Part shown: piece after piece, positions 25,201-33,898 of the stretch
Layout: the number at the start of each line of letters is the position of its first letter
How positions within the stretch are numbered: position 1 is the first letter of the stretch
Source: Bacteroidales bacterium
Lineage (GTDB): Bacteria; Bacteroidota; Bacteroidia; Bacteroidales; PUMT01
Assembly (NCBI GenBank): GCA_007131165.1
Contig: SLRB01000333.1
Coordinates: forward strand, 1-35,022
Length of the DNA stretch: 35,022 nucleotides
Reading direction: 5' to 3'
Program-made: the position numbers and the translations under genes
The notes under the pieces: generated by a model
Databases searched by the model: none
Seen by the model: the letters and a program-made list of their open reading frames with translations, nothing else
Told to the model about the DNA's origin: nothing

Positions 25201-25751
25201 TTCTGTATCTCGTGTGAAGTACGGAAACCGTCAAAGAAATGGAGAAATGGCACTCTTGTCTTGATTGAAGCAAGGTGTGCAACTGCACCTATATCCATAA
25301 TTTCCTGTACACTGCCGGTAGCAAGGAGTGCAAAGCCGGTTTGACGAGTACTCATAACATCACTATGATCGCCAAATATTGATAGTGCCTGTGCAGCAAG
25401 GCTCCTGGCACTTACATGGAAAACACCGGGCAACAGTTCTCCCGATATTTTATACATATTTGGTATCATAAGCAGCAGGCCCTGTGAGGCAGTAAACGTT
25501 GTTGTCAGTGCACCTGACTGGAGCGAGCCGTGAACGGCACCGGCAGCACCGCCTTCTGATTGCATTTCTACAACCTTCAGAACCTCACCGAAAATATTCT
25601 TTCTTTCTTTTGCTGCCCACTCATCAACATTCTCAGCCATATTCGATGAGGGAGTAATCGGATAGATAGCAGCAACTTCACTGAACATATATGCAACATG
25701 TGCCGCCGCATAGTTCCCGTCGCAAGTAATGAATTTTTTCTTCTTTGTCAT
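22218..25751 (-). CDS. nifJ: Pyruvate:ferredoxin (flavodoxin) oxidoreductase
   Basis: This single-chain enzyme converts pyruvate + CoA to acetyl-CoA + CO2 and reduces ferredoxin, a hallmark of anaerobic metabolism. The 1177 residues follow the homodimeric PFOR order: domain I with CDGNYAAAHVAYMFSEVAAIYPITPSS; domain II; the gamma-type domain; and a two-cluster ferredoxin domain (CIQCNQCAYVCPHAV and CTGCGNCVDVCPS, about 690-770). The C-terminal TPP domain has ACAGCGETPY, ATGCSSIYGGSAPSTPY and FGGDGWAYDIGYGGLDHV...DTEVYSNTGGQASKSTP. The extra cysteines in CAGCG and ATGC bind the proximal cluster. Length is normal and no frame break is seen. The 227-nt gap to rho upstream holds no visible gene. 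It ends at a strong terminator. Confidence 0.97.
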   Translation of the reverse strand: MTKKKKFITCDGNYAAAHVAYMFSEVAAIYPITPSSNMAENVDEWAAKERKNIFGEVLKVVEMQSEGGAAGAVHGSLQSGALTTTFTASQGLLLMIPNMYKISGELLPGVFHVSARSLAAQALSIFGDHSDVMSTRQTGFALLATGSVQEIMDIGAVAHLASIKTRVPFLHFFDGFRTSHEIQKVEPCDQEEMAKLLDMDAVQAFRERALNPEHPVTRGTAQNPDIYFQSREAANKFYDVVPDVVDEYMKEITKITGREYHPFTYYGAPDATDIVVAMGSITETIKETVDYINSKGGKAGLISVHLYRPFSSKYFMKVLPETVKRIAVLDRTKEPGANGEPLYLDVKDLFYGQSDAPVIVGGRYGLSSKDTTPAMILSVYENLQLPEPKNRFTVGITDDVTFRSLPLLPEIDVSPEGNYAAKFFGIGADGTVGANKNSIIIIGDTTDKFAQAYFAYDSKKSGGITVSHLRFGDTPIRSPYLVNSADFVACHVPAYLEKYDLLKGLKKGGTFLLNSIWDVEETKNKLPARMKKYMAENDIQFYMINATSIAEEIGLGGRTNTIMQSAFFKISNVIPYEKAVDEMKKAIVKSFGMKGEEIVAMNNAAVDRGGDVIRIDIPADWKNLDEATKEDKRDIPDFIKNIMEPINAQNGDSLPVSAFVGREDGTFPAGTTAYEKRGIAVHVPKWIPENCIQCNQCAYVCPHAVIRPFLLTEDEVKNAPEGTETIKGIGGTKEYQYRMQISPLDCTGCGNCVDVCPSKTKALEMQSLESQMIEDERWEYMHNKVGYKDTVLEKDKSVKNSQFAQPLFEFSGACAGCGETPYIKLITQLYGDRMMVANATGCSSIYGGSAPSTPYTVNTNGHGPAWANSLFEDNAEYGYGMFLGVRQMRLRIEGLMKKALEGNPSSEIKEAFNEWLENKEDGEKSRAASEKVKDALKGQKDEISVEIMKLKQYLVKKSVWVFGGDGWAYDIGYGGLDHVIASGDNINMLVMDTEVYSNTGGQASKSTPIGAVAKFAAAGKRIRKKDLGIMALSYGYVYVAQVALGASQAQFFKAVKEAEAYPGPSVIIAYSPCINHGLRDGMGKTMEESKRAVEAGYWTNWRYNPMLEEEGKNPFVLDSKEPDWSKFQDFLKSEVRYTSLQKAFPDAAAELFKAAEENAKWRYQSYVRMASMDFSKV

Positions 25752-25978
25752 ATTTGTAATTCAATTAGTTGGTTAGTAGTATCGTAATTGGTTTGTTCAT
25801 GGTCATTTTTTTACCGGAAACCCGGCGACCAGCAAAAATATAAAATTGAGAAAAAAAATTACATGACATTGCTCATAATGATTCCTGGCGCTGACAGAAA
25901 TCATTACGGGAAATTGGCATAACTGAGTTTCTGCTGAATGCTTCAAATACCAGGAAGTGACCTTGACCCGCCAGTATT

Positions 25979-27634
25979 TTATTCACTGTTCATGGAAATC
26001 AGGAACTCTTCGTTTGATTTTGTTTTAGAGACACGGTCACGCAGAAATTCCATCGACTCAACAGGGTTCATATCAGACAGGTAGTTGCGGAGTATCCATA
26101 TCTTGTTCATCATCTCCTTGTCAAGAAGGAGGTCTTCTCTCCTTGTGCTTGAAAGGTTAACGTCAACTGAAGGATAAATACGCTTGTTCGACAACCTCCT
26201 GTCAAGCTGCAACTCCATATTGCCCGTACCCTTGAATTCTTCGAATATCACATCGTCCATCTTTGAACCGGTTTCGGTCAAAGCAGTAGCAAGTATTGTG
26301 AGTGAACCTCCATGTTCGATATTCCTGGCAGCCCCGAAGAACCTTTTGGGTTTTTGCAGTGCATTTGCATCAACACCTCCCGAGAGGACCTTACCTGAAG
26401 CAGGAGAAACAGTATTAAAAGCCCTGGCAAGCCTGGTTATGGAATCGAGCAAAATAACTACATCATGCCCGCACTCAACCAGACGCTTGGCTTTCTCAAT
26501 AACCATGTTAGCAACCCTGACATGCCTTTCAGCAGGCTCATCGAAGGTTGACGAAATGACCTCGCCCTTTACACTTCTTGCCATGTCGGTCACCTCTTCC
26601 GGGCGCTCGTCAATCAGCAGAACCATCAAATAAACTTCAGGGTGATTTGCCGCAATTGCATTTGCAACTTCTTTAAGCAAAACGGTCTTCCCTGTTTTGG
26701 GCTGTGCCACTATCAATCCCCTCTGTCCTTTGCCAATGGGTGCAAAAAGATCAACTACACGCGCAGACAAACTATTGCTTTTCTCGCTTACCAGGGTAAA
26801 TTTCTGATCGGGGAAAAGAGGGGTAAGATAGTCAAAAGGCACCCTGTCTCTGATAAAATCGGGGGTCCGGCCGTTGATCTGCTCCACTTTTATCAGCGGA
26901 AAATATTTCTCTCCATCTTTTGGGGGGCGTATTGTCCCCTGAACCGTGTCACCGGTTTTCAGTCCGAATAACTTTATCTGCGACTGCGATACATATACGT
27001 CATCGGGGGAGTTAAGATAATTATAATCGGACGATCTGAGGAAGCCATAACCATCGGGCATTATTTCCAGCAGTCCCGAAGCCGATATAATTCCGTCAAA
27101 ATCATATTCACGGCCGGCACTCTTTCTTTCATGCTGCTGCTTTTTATAAAAGCCTTCCTTTGCATGCCTTTCGGGTTGAGCTGGTTTCTCTTCATCCCTG
27201 GCATGCGGCCGGGGCTTCCCGCCTCCATGCTGTTTTGCGGGAACGGACTCCTTTTCGGCTTTAGCCGGTTTCTCCTGTGTTACGGGAGCATTAGCTTTGG
27301 GGCTGCCGGACTTGGCAGCGCCCGCCCCTGGTAACGAGGTTTCCTCCCGGGTTTTTGCTCCTGTGGATTTACTCTCAGGAGCCTGTTCTTCTTCTTTTTT
27401 CTTTTTATGCTTTGGAGGTCTTCCCCGCCTTTTCCCGGTAGCCTGCCCCTGACCGGCTGATGCTTTTTTACTTTTCTCAACATCTTTTTCTGAAGTGTTG
27501 ATCGCCTGCTGATCAAGTATCTTATAAATCAGGTCTTGCTTCTTAAGTGATTCGACGCGTTTAATTTTCAGCTCCTTGGCAATCTCACGAAGCTCAGGAA
27601 CAAGTTTCTTGTTCAATTCAAGAATATCGTACAT
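25979..27634 (-). CDS. rho: Transcription termination factor Rho
   Basis: This is a hexameric RNA-dependent ATPase that ends transcription. The 551-residue protein has a Rho_N/SAP-like start ([31 protein letters not shown]), then a roughly 120-residue Lys/Ala/Pro/Glu-rich low-complexity insert (about 50-175; [17 protein letters not shown]). The cold-shock RNA-binding domain follows (about 180-250; [22 protein letters not shown]), then the ATPase with Walker [11 protein letters not shown], Walker [15 protein letters not shown] and the R-loop region [20 protein letters not shown]. The insert is a known Bacteroidota-type feature that may add RNA binding or phase-separating behaviour. It is divergent from rpoD. 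Confidence 0.98.
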   Translation of the reverse strand: MYDILELNKKLVPELREIAKELKIKRVESLKKQDLIYKILDQQAINTSEKDVEKSKKASAGQGQATGKRRGRPPKHKKKKEEEQAPESKSTGAKTREETSLPGAGAAKSGSPKANAPVTQEKPAKAEKESVPAKQHGGGKPRPHARDEEKPAQPERHAKEGFYKKQQHERKSAGREYDFDGIISASGLLEIMPDGYGFLRSSDYNYLNSPDDVYVSQSQIKLFGLKTGDTVQGTIRPPKDGEKYFPLIKVEQINGRTPDFIRDRVPFDYLTPLFPDQKFTLVSEKSNSLSARVVDLFAPIGKGQRGLIVAQPKTGKTVLLKEVANAIAANHPEVYLMVLLIDERPEEVTDMARSVKGEVISSTFDEPAERHVRVANMVIEKAKRLVECGHDVVILLDSITRLARAFNTVSPASGKVLSGGVDANALQKPKRFFGAARNIEHGGSLTILATALTETGSKMDDVIFEEFKGTGNMELQLDRRLSNKRIYPSVDVNLSSTRREDLLLDKEMMNKIWILRNYLSDMNPVESMEFLRDRVSKTKSNEEFLISMNSE

Positions 27635-28001
27635 TTGTTTATATGGAATTAATGAATAATTGTATGTTATTATGATAAAGACCGGGTATTGGTATCCGGT
27701 ATCCGGTATCAGATAAGGGAATTATGTATTTGCCGTGCAATAGTGGAAATATTTTGCAATAATACGTATTTCGGAAGATTAATCAAAAAGCAGCGAAAAA
27801 AAAAATTAATTTTTGATTGTGTATTACTTTTTTATGGAACTTATAACTAAGTTTGCTTCTGCAGACAAAGTTAAGGTATTTTCTTTAATTCAAAAAATTA
27901 AGTTTCACAAACTGGTCATCACTTATATTTTATACTTGGGTTGCAACTTTCACTTCTGGTTTTTCGTAAATACCTTTTAATGAACTAAACTCTCAACTTG
28001 A
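27635..28001. other. rho/rpoD divergent intergenic region
   Basis: This is 367 nt of AT-rich DNA with no convincing gene. It contains TAAGTTTG (27848-27855), a perfect -7 box facing rpoD but without a correctly spaced TTTG; it would give a leader of about 140 nt. It also contains a small tandem of GGTATCC-like units (27685-27710). No hairpin terminator or riboswitch-like structure was recognised. Confidence 0.45.
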
Positions 28002-28862
28002 ATGAGGCAGCTAAAGATCATCAAACAGGTAACCAACAGGGAAACACCCTCACTTGACAAGTATTTGCATGAAATTGCAAAAGTCGAGCTGATATCTGCC
28101 GAAGAAGAGGTTGAACTTGCCCGAAGAATCCGGAACGGCGATGAGAAAGCTCTCAACCTGCTGATCAAGGCCAATCTCAGATTTGTTGTCTCTGTTTCAA
28201 AACAATATCAGAATCAGGGCTTAAGCCTTCCTGATCTCATCAATGAGGGGAACCTTGGGCTCATCAAGGCGGCACAGAGGTTTGACGAAACAAGGGGGTT
28301 TAAATTCATTTCATACGCGGTATGGTGGATCAGGCAATCAATATTGCAGGCCCTTGCAGAACAGGCAAGGATAGTGAGACTGCCCCTCAACAAGATCGGC
28401 TATATTAACAAAATCAACCGCACTTTCTCTGAACTTGAACAAAAATATGAAAGAGAACCCTCGGTGCTTGAGATAGCACACGCACTTGAACTGGCTCCGA
28501 AAGATGTTAAAGAATCACTTAAAACATCCGGCCGGCACGTTTCAATGGATGCTCCGCTAAGTCCAGATGAGGAAGGCAATATGTACGATGTTCTGCTAAC
28601 CGACAATATTCCTGAGCCCGACCGTGAACTTCTTAATGAATCATTAAGGAAGGAGATTGAACGGGCACTTTCGACATTAACATACCGTGAAGCCAATATA
28701 GTGAGACTCTATTTTGGCTTAAACGGCAAACATCCGCATACTCTCGAAGAGATCGGTGAGGCCTTCAACCTGACAAGGGAAAGGGTCAGGCAGATTAAGG
28801 AGAAAGCAATCAAGCGGCTTAAGCATTCCACAAAAAACAAAATACTGAAAACATATTTGTAG
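28002..28862 (+). CDS. rpoD: Primary RNA polymerase sigma factor (RpoD/SigA)
   Basis: The 286-residue sigma-70 factor starts [25 protein letters not shown] (region 1.2) and lacks region 1.1, as usual in Bacteroidota. Region 2 is complete, with [57 protein letters not shown] (core binding and -10/-7 recognition). Region 3 follows, and region 4 has [14 protein letters not shown]...[28 protein letters not shown], the -35/-33 helix-turn-helix. It should recognise the TTTG/TAnnTTTG promoters seen in this window. rpe follows 57 nt downstream on the same strand and may be co-transcribed. Confidence 0.97.
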   Translation: MRQLKIIKQVTNRETPSLDKYLHEIAKVELISAEEEVELARRIRNGDEKALNLLIKANLRFVVSVSKQYQNQGLSLPDLINEGNLGLIKAAQRFDETRGFKFISYAVWWIRQSILQALAEQARIVRLPLNKIGYINKINRTFSELEQKYEREPSVLEIAHALELAPKDVKESLKTSGRHVSMDAPLSPDEEGNMYDVLLTDNIPEPDRELLNESLRKEIERALSTLTYREANIVRLYFGLNGKHPHTLEEIGEAFNLTRERVRQIKEKAIKRLKHSTKNKILKTYL

Positions 28863-28919
28863 ATCACCCTTATTTCCGGGCTGTTTTTTTACCGGATTCA
28901 ACATAAAAATATCCTTTAA

Positions 28920-29585
28920 ATGCAACCACTGGTAGCGCCTTCATTATTGTCGGCAAACTTTGGCAATCTTGACGCAGACATTGAAGTAATAAACAACTCT
29001 GATGCAGACTGGTTCCATGTTGATATAATGGACGGGGTCTTTGTACCCAATCTAAGTATTGGCTTTCCCGTTTTAAAAGCAATAAAGAAAAAAGCACGTA
29101 AACCCCTGGATGTTCATCTGATGATGGTTGAACCCGGTCAGTACATCAGGCGGTTCATGGAAGCCGGAGCTTCGGTACTCACTGTCCATTACGAAGCTGT
29201 TTCCCATCTCCACAGCGTGGTAAGGGATATCAGGTCTCTGGGGATAAAAGCAGGGGTATCTCTAAATCCACATACACCTGTTACATTTCTTGAAGAGATA
29301 CTGCCCGATCTTGACCTTGTACTTCTCATGACCGTAAATCCGGGTTTTGGTGGTCAGTCATTTATTGAAAGCAGCTACAACAAGATCAGGAAGCTTCGTG
29401 CTATGATACATGAAACAGGATCCCAGGCACTCATTGAAGTAGACGGCGGAGTGGATCTGAATAACGCACCATTGCTTGTAAAAGCCGGAGTGGATGTACT
29501 GGTTGCCGGCAATACTGTTTTTTCATCTGAAGATCCTGCAGAAACAATAAGACTTCTAAAAAACCCACCCGGCACACCTGCATGA
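28920..29585 (+). CDS. rpe: Ribulose-phosphate 3-epimerase
   Basis: It interconverts ribulose 5-phosphate and xylulose 5-phosphate in the pentose phosphate pathway. The 221-residue TIM barrel shows VAPSLLSANFGNLDADI, the metal/catalytic WFHVDIMDGVFVPN, PLDVHLMMVEP, VLLMTVNPGFGGQSFI and ALIEVDGGVDLNNAPLLVKAGVDVLVAGNTVF (phosphate binding). Catalytic Asp residues lie in VDIMDG and EVDGGV. Length is typical. It starts with an ATG 57 nt after rpoD. Confidence 0.97.
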   Translation: MQPLVAPSLLSANFGNLDADIEVINNSDADWFHVDIMDGVFVPNLSIGFPVLKAIKKKARKPLDVHLMMVEPGQYIRRFMEAGASVLTVHYEAVSHLHSVVRDIRSLGIKAGVSLNPHTPVTFLEEILPDLDLVLLMTVNPGFGGQSFIESSYNKIRKLRAMIHETGSQALIEVDGGVDLNNAPLLVKAGVDVLVAGNTVFSSEDPAETIRLLKNPPGTPA

Positions 29586-29652
29586 GGGAACCCTGATCTT
29601 TTGCACACTTGTAAAAAAGCAACAAACATTGAAAATTTTGTAAAAAATTAGC

Positions 29653-29700
29653 TAAAACGGGACCATCCATCCCTTGAGGAGGTGACTTTCGTCCCGGTTT
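29653..29700. other. Structured segment between rpe and the oxidoreductase
   Basis: AAACGGGAC (29655-29663) can pair with GTCCC-G-GTTT (29691-29700, one bulged G). The interior CCTTGAGG (29672-29679) can form a nested small hairpin. It lies in the 220-nt gap between two convergent genes. It may be a terminator for one or both, although T-runs are weak, or a small structured RNA. Nothing else is seen in this gap. Confidence 0.3.
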
Positions 29701-29805
29701 ATGCTTTGCACCGTATTTTTAGTTCACATGAATTCAGGGCAAAGCCCTGCCGGGATATTACCACGACCTGATTACCTAAGTTTTATAGGTTAACAGAAAT
29801 CATAT

Positions 29806-31008
29806 CTATTCTCCTCCGGCCAGATAATCCTCCAGGTAAGAAAAATTGCGTGTAAGTCCCCCTTCCCTGACTATGGTTGCCCTTTCAATTATCCCGTCCC
29901 TGTCATTTAAAAATGCAGGAAATACACTCTCAGCCAACCTTTCAGAGAATTCACGGGAAGCATCTCTGGGCAGTTCACCGGGTAGGTTATCCACAGCCAT
30001 TACAGTTACATTGTTATTATCGAACGGATCAGCTTCCACTCCCCTGGCTGGATCGTAACCATAAAAAGGTTTATCAATAGTAGACGCCCTTATGGTCGAT
30101 GCCACTGGTCCGCCAACATCACAACTTACATCGGCAATAACCGATATTCTGAAGTCCGGCCTGAGGTAGTCCTCCCTCCTCAAAAAGACCGGTGATTTCG
30201 GATCCCAGTAGTGACAGGGAATAAAAAGATCAGTCACTGTGCTGTAGGGATAAAAAACAGATTCATATTCCTCGGGGTAATAGAAAAAATGCTGCAAATC
30301 AAAATCTTCGCCATCTGTTCTCCTGACATAGTCCCAGGGTTCAAGCTGGCAGATTACAGGCTCATTAAAGTTTTTCTCCAAAAAACCGGCCGGGTTTACT
30401 CTTTTATAACCCAGAGGGGCCAGGGTTTCAAGTGCGCCCTGGGCTACCCTGCCACCGCCTGTAATAAGTATCTTTACGGGCGGGAGCTTAACTTTTTTCA
30501 ATTCTTCCAACATCCCGGTCATCTCATGACATTTATGTGCCGGCTTCAGGTCAAAAAGTCCGTTACGGATGCCAAAAGCCCTCAATCCGTTGTATGCACC
30601 GACAATTCCGGCCCATCGCCCGAATGCAACAAGCCTAACGTTATCATTGCCGGTGAGGTATTCATAGTCAATAAGAGTAATCTTGTTTCTTACTACCTCC
30701 TGCAGGAGTTTCCTGTTATGCGGCTGTTTCTTTGCAGTATGCGAAAAAAACATATAGGTTTTGCCGGGTATCAGGGTAGATATTGCAACCTCCTTGACCC
30801 CTACCAGCAGATCACAATCGGACATGTCGTTTTTTACCGGAATGCCAGACCCGGTATATTCATCATCGCTGTAACATCTTATATCACTGCTTTGGGCGGT
30901 AATATTGAATTCAGGATATTGTTTCAGCAATTCAACAGCAGCCTGCGGAGTTAATGGGGTCCTCCGGTCAACAGGTACTTTTGTCTCTTTCAGTATACCG
31001 ATATGCAT
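29806..31008 (-). CDS. NAD(P)-dependent oxidoreductase, saccharopine dehydrogenase (LYS1)-like
   Basis: The protein of about 400 aa has the alanine dehydrogenase/transhydrogenase-type N-terminal domain: HIGILKETKVPVDRRTPLTP and GKTYMFFSHTAKKQPHNRKLLQEV. A Rossmann NAD domain follows with ILITGGGRVAQGALETL (about 195-211). Catalytic-type Lys (KETK) and His (SHTAKKQ) residues match the lysine-forming saccharopine dehydrogenase/LYS1 group. SVIADVSCDVGGPVASTIRAST and FYGYDP also fit. The real substrate is uncertain: no lysine genes are nearby. I start at MHIGIL; the upstream MT is an alternative. It is divergent from ssrA. Confidence 0.82.
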   Translation of the reverse strand: MHIGILKETKVPVDRRTPLTPQAAVELLKQYPEFNITAQSSDIRCYSDDEYTGSGIPVKNDMSDCDLLVGVKEVAISTLIPGKTYMFFSHTAKKQPHNRKLLQEVVRNKITLIDYEYLTGNDNVRLVAFGRWAGIVGAYNGLRAFGIRNGLFDLKPAHKCHEMTGMLEELKKVKLPPVKILITGGGRVAQGALETLAPLGYKRVNPAGFLEKNFNEPVICQLEPWDYVRRTDGEDFDLQHFFYYPEEYESVFYPYSTVTDLFIPCHYWDPKSPVFLRREDYLRPDFRISVIADVSCDVGGPVASTIRASTIDKPFYGYDPARGVEADPFDNNNVTVMAVDNLPGELPRDASREFSERLAESVFPAFLNDRDGIIERATIVREGGLTRNFSYLEDYLAGGE

Positions 31009-31088
31009 GGTCATTTTTTTTTTACTAAAATAATAATTCGGCTGAAATTATCATATTGGCAGAGTGTAATAAAATGGCAAGGTTTTTG

Positions 31089-31096
31089 TACCTTTG
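31089..31096 (+). promoter_or_regulatory. -7 box of the tmRNA promoter
   Basis: TACCTTTG matches TAnnTTTG and ends 10 nt before the predicted tmRNA 5' end. I find no properly spaced TTTG upstream. Confidence 0.55.
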
Positions 31097-31106
31097 TAGT
31101 ACGCAT

Positions 31107-31496
31107 GGGGCTGACTGGTTTTGACAGCAAGACGAACAGATATGCAAGCATGCCGAGCAAAGCATGTTAACTCGTTAAACTGTAGTGCGAACATATAAAC
31201 GGCGAAGATAACTACGCGCTTGCGGCATAATCTTTAGAAGATCTATGCCCTATCTGCGGTCAAGGACCACAGACAAGCTGTCTCTCAAAAACCGTGCCCG
31301 GCGGTTTTTGACAAAGAGGCACCGGTAAAGTCGGGCTGGCCGGAAGCTTTTCCCGCGCTTCCGGTAAGAAACAAGGGAATAAGGTCCGGATAGGTTGTCT
31401 GTTGCCGGCCCGGACCCGACAATAAATAACAGACTAAGCATGTAGAAACCATATTGGTTCCTTGTTTGGACGAGGGTTCGATTCCCTCCAGCTCCA
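31107..31496 (+). ncRNA. ssrA: Transfer-messenger RNA
   Basis: The RNA rescues stalled ribosomes with SmpB. The 5' end GGGGCTGACTGGTTTTGACA and the 3' part GAGGGTTCGATTCCCTCCAGCTCCA form the tRNA-like domain: the acceptor pairs GGGGCTG with CAGCTCC, and the T-arm is GAGGGTTCGATTCCCTC. The 3' CCA is not encoded and would be added after processing at 31496. The tag reading frame runs from GGC 31201 to TAA 31228-31230 and encodes GEDNYALAA, ending in the ALAA degron expected for Bacteroidota. Several GC-rich pseudoknot-like segments follow. A perfect hairpin terminator is just downstream. ORF-track entries over this RNA are spurious. Confidence 0.97.
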
Positions 31497-31500
31497 CAGA

Positions 31501-31526
31501 AAAACCCGGCCGGGAGGCCGGGTTTT
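31501..31526. terminator. tmRNA terminator, likely bidirectional
   Basis: AAAACCCGGCC and GGCCGGGTTTT form a perfect 11-bp stem with a GGGA tetraloop, ending in a T-run. The A-run on the other side also suits the leftward FISUMP gene, which ends at 31562. Confidence 0.92.
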
Positions 31527-31561
31527 TATATTGAGGGCGATATAACCGGAACAAATAGCGC

Positions 31562-32311
31562 TTACTCCATCAGGCATCTGACACTGTATCCTATCCTTTT
31601 ATTAACAGAGTATCTGAAAATACCTTCGGTCTTAAAAGTAAGCCCCCTGTTCCATGCATTGTTCTCATCATATCCGGTTACAGTCCAGTAATATGTATCC
31701 TCGCCAAGAAAATCAAAAAACACTATAGGCTCAACCTGCCTGGATCCTGCAGGAAGGGCAGTAAACCCTGTTTCGTTGGTTGCACCTGCATTCGGAATAT
31801 TCCAAAGCTGAGTACCGGTATCCTTAAGCATACCACCCTGATCCGTACCCCTAAGTCCTTCCAGAAGCACTGCCTCTTCACTCATGCCCAGGTATTTTTC
31901 CAGTATCTGCCAGTCGTCATCCGAAGGAACTTTCCATCCGTCAGGGCAGAGGCCCCTCTCGTCGACAACCGCATACCAGTTATAGAGTGCCCCGAACTCC
32001 TTGCCCAGGTTTTCGTTATTATCATAATAGGCCATTGCGCCTCCTTCGGCCATAAGCCACTCTGTGTCATCCTGCACATCAGGTATCACACTGCCATCGA
32101 GGTATACTGTAACACGCAGATTTTCTGCCATCCACCATTGATCACCAATTTTTACTGTTGTATATACATTCTCATCAGCATCCAAAACAGCACCGGTTTC
32201 AAGCTGTGGCTGGTCATTTCCGTTAACATCATTCTCCCCTGAACATCCCGGTAATATAATGATGGTTAACAGCAAAATAAATATAACCCTGTAGAAATAA
32301 ATATAGTACAT
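31562..32311 (-). CDS. FISUMP domain lipoprotein
   Basis: From the chosen start (MYYIYFYRVIFILLLTIIILPGC) the 249-residue protein has a lipoprotein signal peptide with lipobox ILPGC, then an acidic linker and a Fibrobacter succinogenes major paralogous (FISUMP) domain. The domain markers are YTTVKIGDQWWMAENLRVT, GALYNWYAV, GLCPDGWKVPSDDDWQILEKYLG, NETGFTALPAGSR, YWTVTGYDENNAW and GYSVRCLME. The ORF-track start 19 codons upstream would put a second hydrophobic stretch before the signal peptide, so I reject it. FISUMP proteins are outer-surface lipoproteins common in Bacteroidota and Fibrobacter; their role is unknown, though carbohydrate or adhesion functions are suspected. It is monocistronic. 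Confidence 0.88.
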   Translation of the reverse strand: MYYIYFYRVIFILLLTIIILPGCSGENDVNGNDQPQLETGAVLDADENVYTTVKIGDQWWMAENLRVTVYLDGSVIPDVQDDTEWLMAEGGAMAYYDNNENLGKEFGALYNWYAVVDERGLCPDGWKVPSDDDWQILEKYLGMSEEAVLLEGLRGTDQGGMLKDTGTQLWNIPNAGATNETGFTALPAGSRQVEPIVFFDFLGEDTYYWTVTGYDENNAWNRGLTFKTEGIFRYSVNKRIGYSVRCLME

Positions 32312-32451
32312 ATTAACAATATCAATTAATATAATAACCCGTAATATAAGTGAAATATTATCACCCATGCCAAGTCATGATACTTGACCGGGATGAAGAT
32401 ACCGGCATTATACCATAACACAAAAGCCGGGAAAAAATGGTGCAGGGTAAA

Positions 32452-32703
32452 TCAACCGTTCCTCCTTGGATTAGCCCTGCTAACCTTAAGGTTTCTACCA
32501 AGCAATTCTTTTCCGTTAAGGTTTTCAATGGCCTTTTCACCGTCTGTCTCGTTTTCCATTTCAACAAAGCCATAACCTTTTGATCTGTGAGTAAACTTGT
32601 CGGCAATAATTTTTACTGACGCGACTGTTCCGAAATCAGCAAATAATTGCTCAATGTCGGCTTCTTTTAGGGAGTAGGGGATATTCCCGACATAAATTGT
32701 CAT
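32452..32703 (-). CDS. RNA-binding protein with a single RRM
   Basis: The 83-residue protein is almost entirely one RNA recognition motif: RNP2 is IYVGNI (residues 3-8) and RNP1 is KGYGFVEM (about 42-49). The C-terminal tail SRANPRRNG is basic. Such small RRM proteins are frequent in Bacteroidota and cyanobacteria; in Bacteroides, homologues are reported to act as global RNA regulators. It is a separate gene between the argF terminator and the FISUMP lipoprotein. Confidence 0.93.
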   Translation of the reverse strand: MTIYVGNIPYSLKEADIEQLFADFGTVASVKIIADKFTHRSKGYGFVEMENETDGEKAIENLNGKELLGRNLKVSRANPRRNG

Positions 32704-32784
32704 AAGTAACAGGTTTTGACCAAGATATTAAACAAAATCTAATACAAGTTATGAATAAATGCTTTAAAACAAAAAAAATAAGCA

Positions 32785-32827
32785 AAAAAAACCGGAAAAC
32801 GTTATAGCTAAGCATAACTCTTTCCGG
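32785..32827 (-). terminator. Terminator of the arcC-argF transcript
   Basis: CCGGAAA (32792-32798) pairs with TTTCCGG (32821-32827). An inner stem GTTAT/ATAAC with GCT/AGC extends it. On the minus strand it is followed by a run of T (A-run at 32784-32791 on the plus strand). It lies 25 nt after the argF stop. Confidence 0.88.
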
Positions 32828-32852
32828 CATCTTTACAGTTCCTGGCTTTTTT

Positions 32853-33854
32853 TCAATGTCCAAGTGTTGCAACCATAACCGCTTTGATGGTATGCATCCT
32901 GTTTTCTGACTGGTCGAACACTACTGAATGATCAGATTCAAATACATCATCTGTTACTTCCATTGCTTCAATACCGAACTTGTTGTAGATATCTTCTCCA
33001 ACTTTTGTCTCCCGGTTATGGAAAGCCGGCAGGCAATGCAGAAATTTTACATCAGGATTACCAGTTAATTCAAGAACCTGCCTGTTAACCTGGTAAGGCT
33101 TAAGAAGCTCAATCCTCTTCTCCCATACATTGTCAGGCTCACCCATTGACACCCAGACATCGGTATACAGGAAGTCAACACCGCTTACCGCCTCTTTCAC
33201 ATCGTCGGTTATGGATATCCTTGCACCAGTTGATCCGGCAATCTTTTTGCATATATCAGTATGCCCCGGTTCGGGCTGACAATCCTTTGGCGCTGCAGCC
33301 CGGAAGTCCATTCCCATTTTGGCGGCCCCTGCCATAAGCGAGTTGCCAACATTGTTCCTGGCATCGCCCAGGTAACAGAAAGCGATGTCTTTCAGAGGTT
33401 TGTCAGAATGCTCCATCATTGTCATCAGATCGGCCAGCACCTGAGTTGGATGGTATTCGTTCGTCAATCCGTTCCATACAGGCACTCCGGCATACCCGGC
33501 CAGTTCTTCAACTATATGCTGGCCGAATCCCCTGTACTCAATCCCGTCATACATCCGCCCCAGCACACGTGCCGTATCCTTCATCGATTCCTTATGCCCG
33601 ATCTGCGATCCGGAAGGCCCGAGATAACTTACATGAGCCCCCTGATCATGTGCTGCAACCTCAAAGGCACAGCGTGTCCGGGTTGATGCTTTTTCAAATA
33701 TCAGGGCTATGTTTTTCCCTTTAAGCATCTGCCGCTCCGTTCCGGCGTATTTTGCAGCTTTGAGAGAAAACGAGAGATCCAGCAGGAATCTTATCTCACC
33801 GGGAGTAAAGTCAAAAAGTTTAAGGAAGTGACGGTTTTTAAGATTAAAAGCCAT
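32853..33854 (-). CDS. argF: Ornithine carbamoyltransferase (probably catabolic, ArcB-type)
   Basis: It interconverts ornithine + carbamoyl phosphate and citrulline. The 333-residue protein has the carbamoyl-phosphate loop STRTRCAFE (about 55-63), the [11 protein letters not shown] segment, the ornithine-binding region DVWVSMGEP and the catalytic [10 protein letters not shown]. Many Bacteroidota make arginine with an N-acyl-ornithine transcarbamylase instead. A genuine OTC next to carbamate kinase therefore suggests the arginine deiminase direction: citrulline to ornithine plus carbamoyl phosphate, then ATP. It is 44 nt downstream of arcC and ends at a strong terminator. No arginine deiminase gene is visible in the window. 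Confidence 0.93.
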   Translation of the reverse strand: MAFNLKNRHFLKLFDFTPGEIRFLLDLSFSLKAAKYAGTERQMLKGKNIALIFEKASTRTRCAFEVAAHDQGAHVSYLGPSGSQIGHKESMKDTARVLGRMYDGIEYRGFGQHIVEELAGYAGVPVWNGLTNEYHPTQVLADLMTMMEHSDKPLKDIAFCYLGDARNNVGNSLMAGAAKMGMDFRAAAPKDCQPEPGHTDICKKIAGSTGARISITDDVKEAVSGVDFLYTDVWVSMGEPDNVWEKRIELLKPYQVNRQVLELTGNPDVKFLHCLPAFHNRETKVGEDIYNKFGIEAMEVTDDVFESDHSVVFDQSENRMHTIKAVMVATLGH

Positions 33855-33898
33855 TTTTATTCATTCATTAAGTTAAACAAGTATTTCGATGATATATT

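Noticed and set aside
27685-27710. Short tandem GGTATCC-like units upstream of rho
   Set aside because: Only about three imperfect units; most likely simple replication slippage with no supporting context.
31250-31554. ORF-track proteins on the minus strand over 31250-31554
   Set aside because: They are shadows of the tmRNA gene and its terminator.
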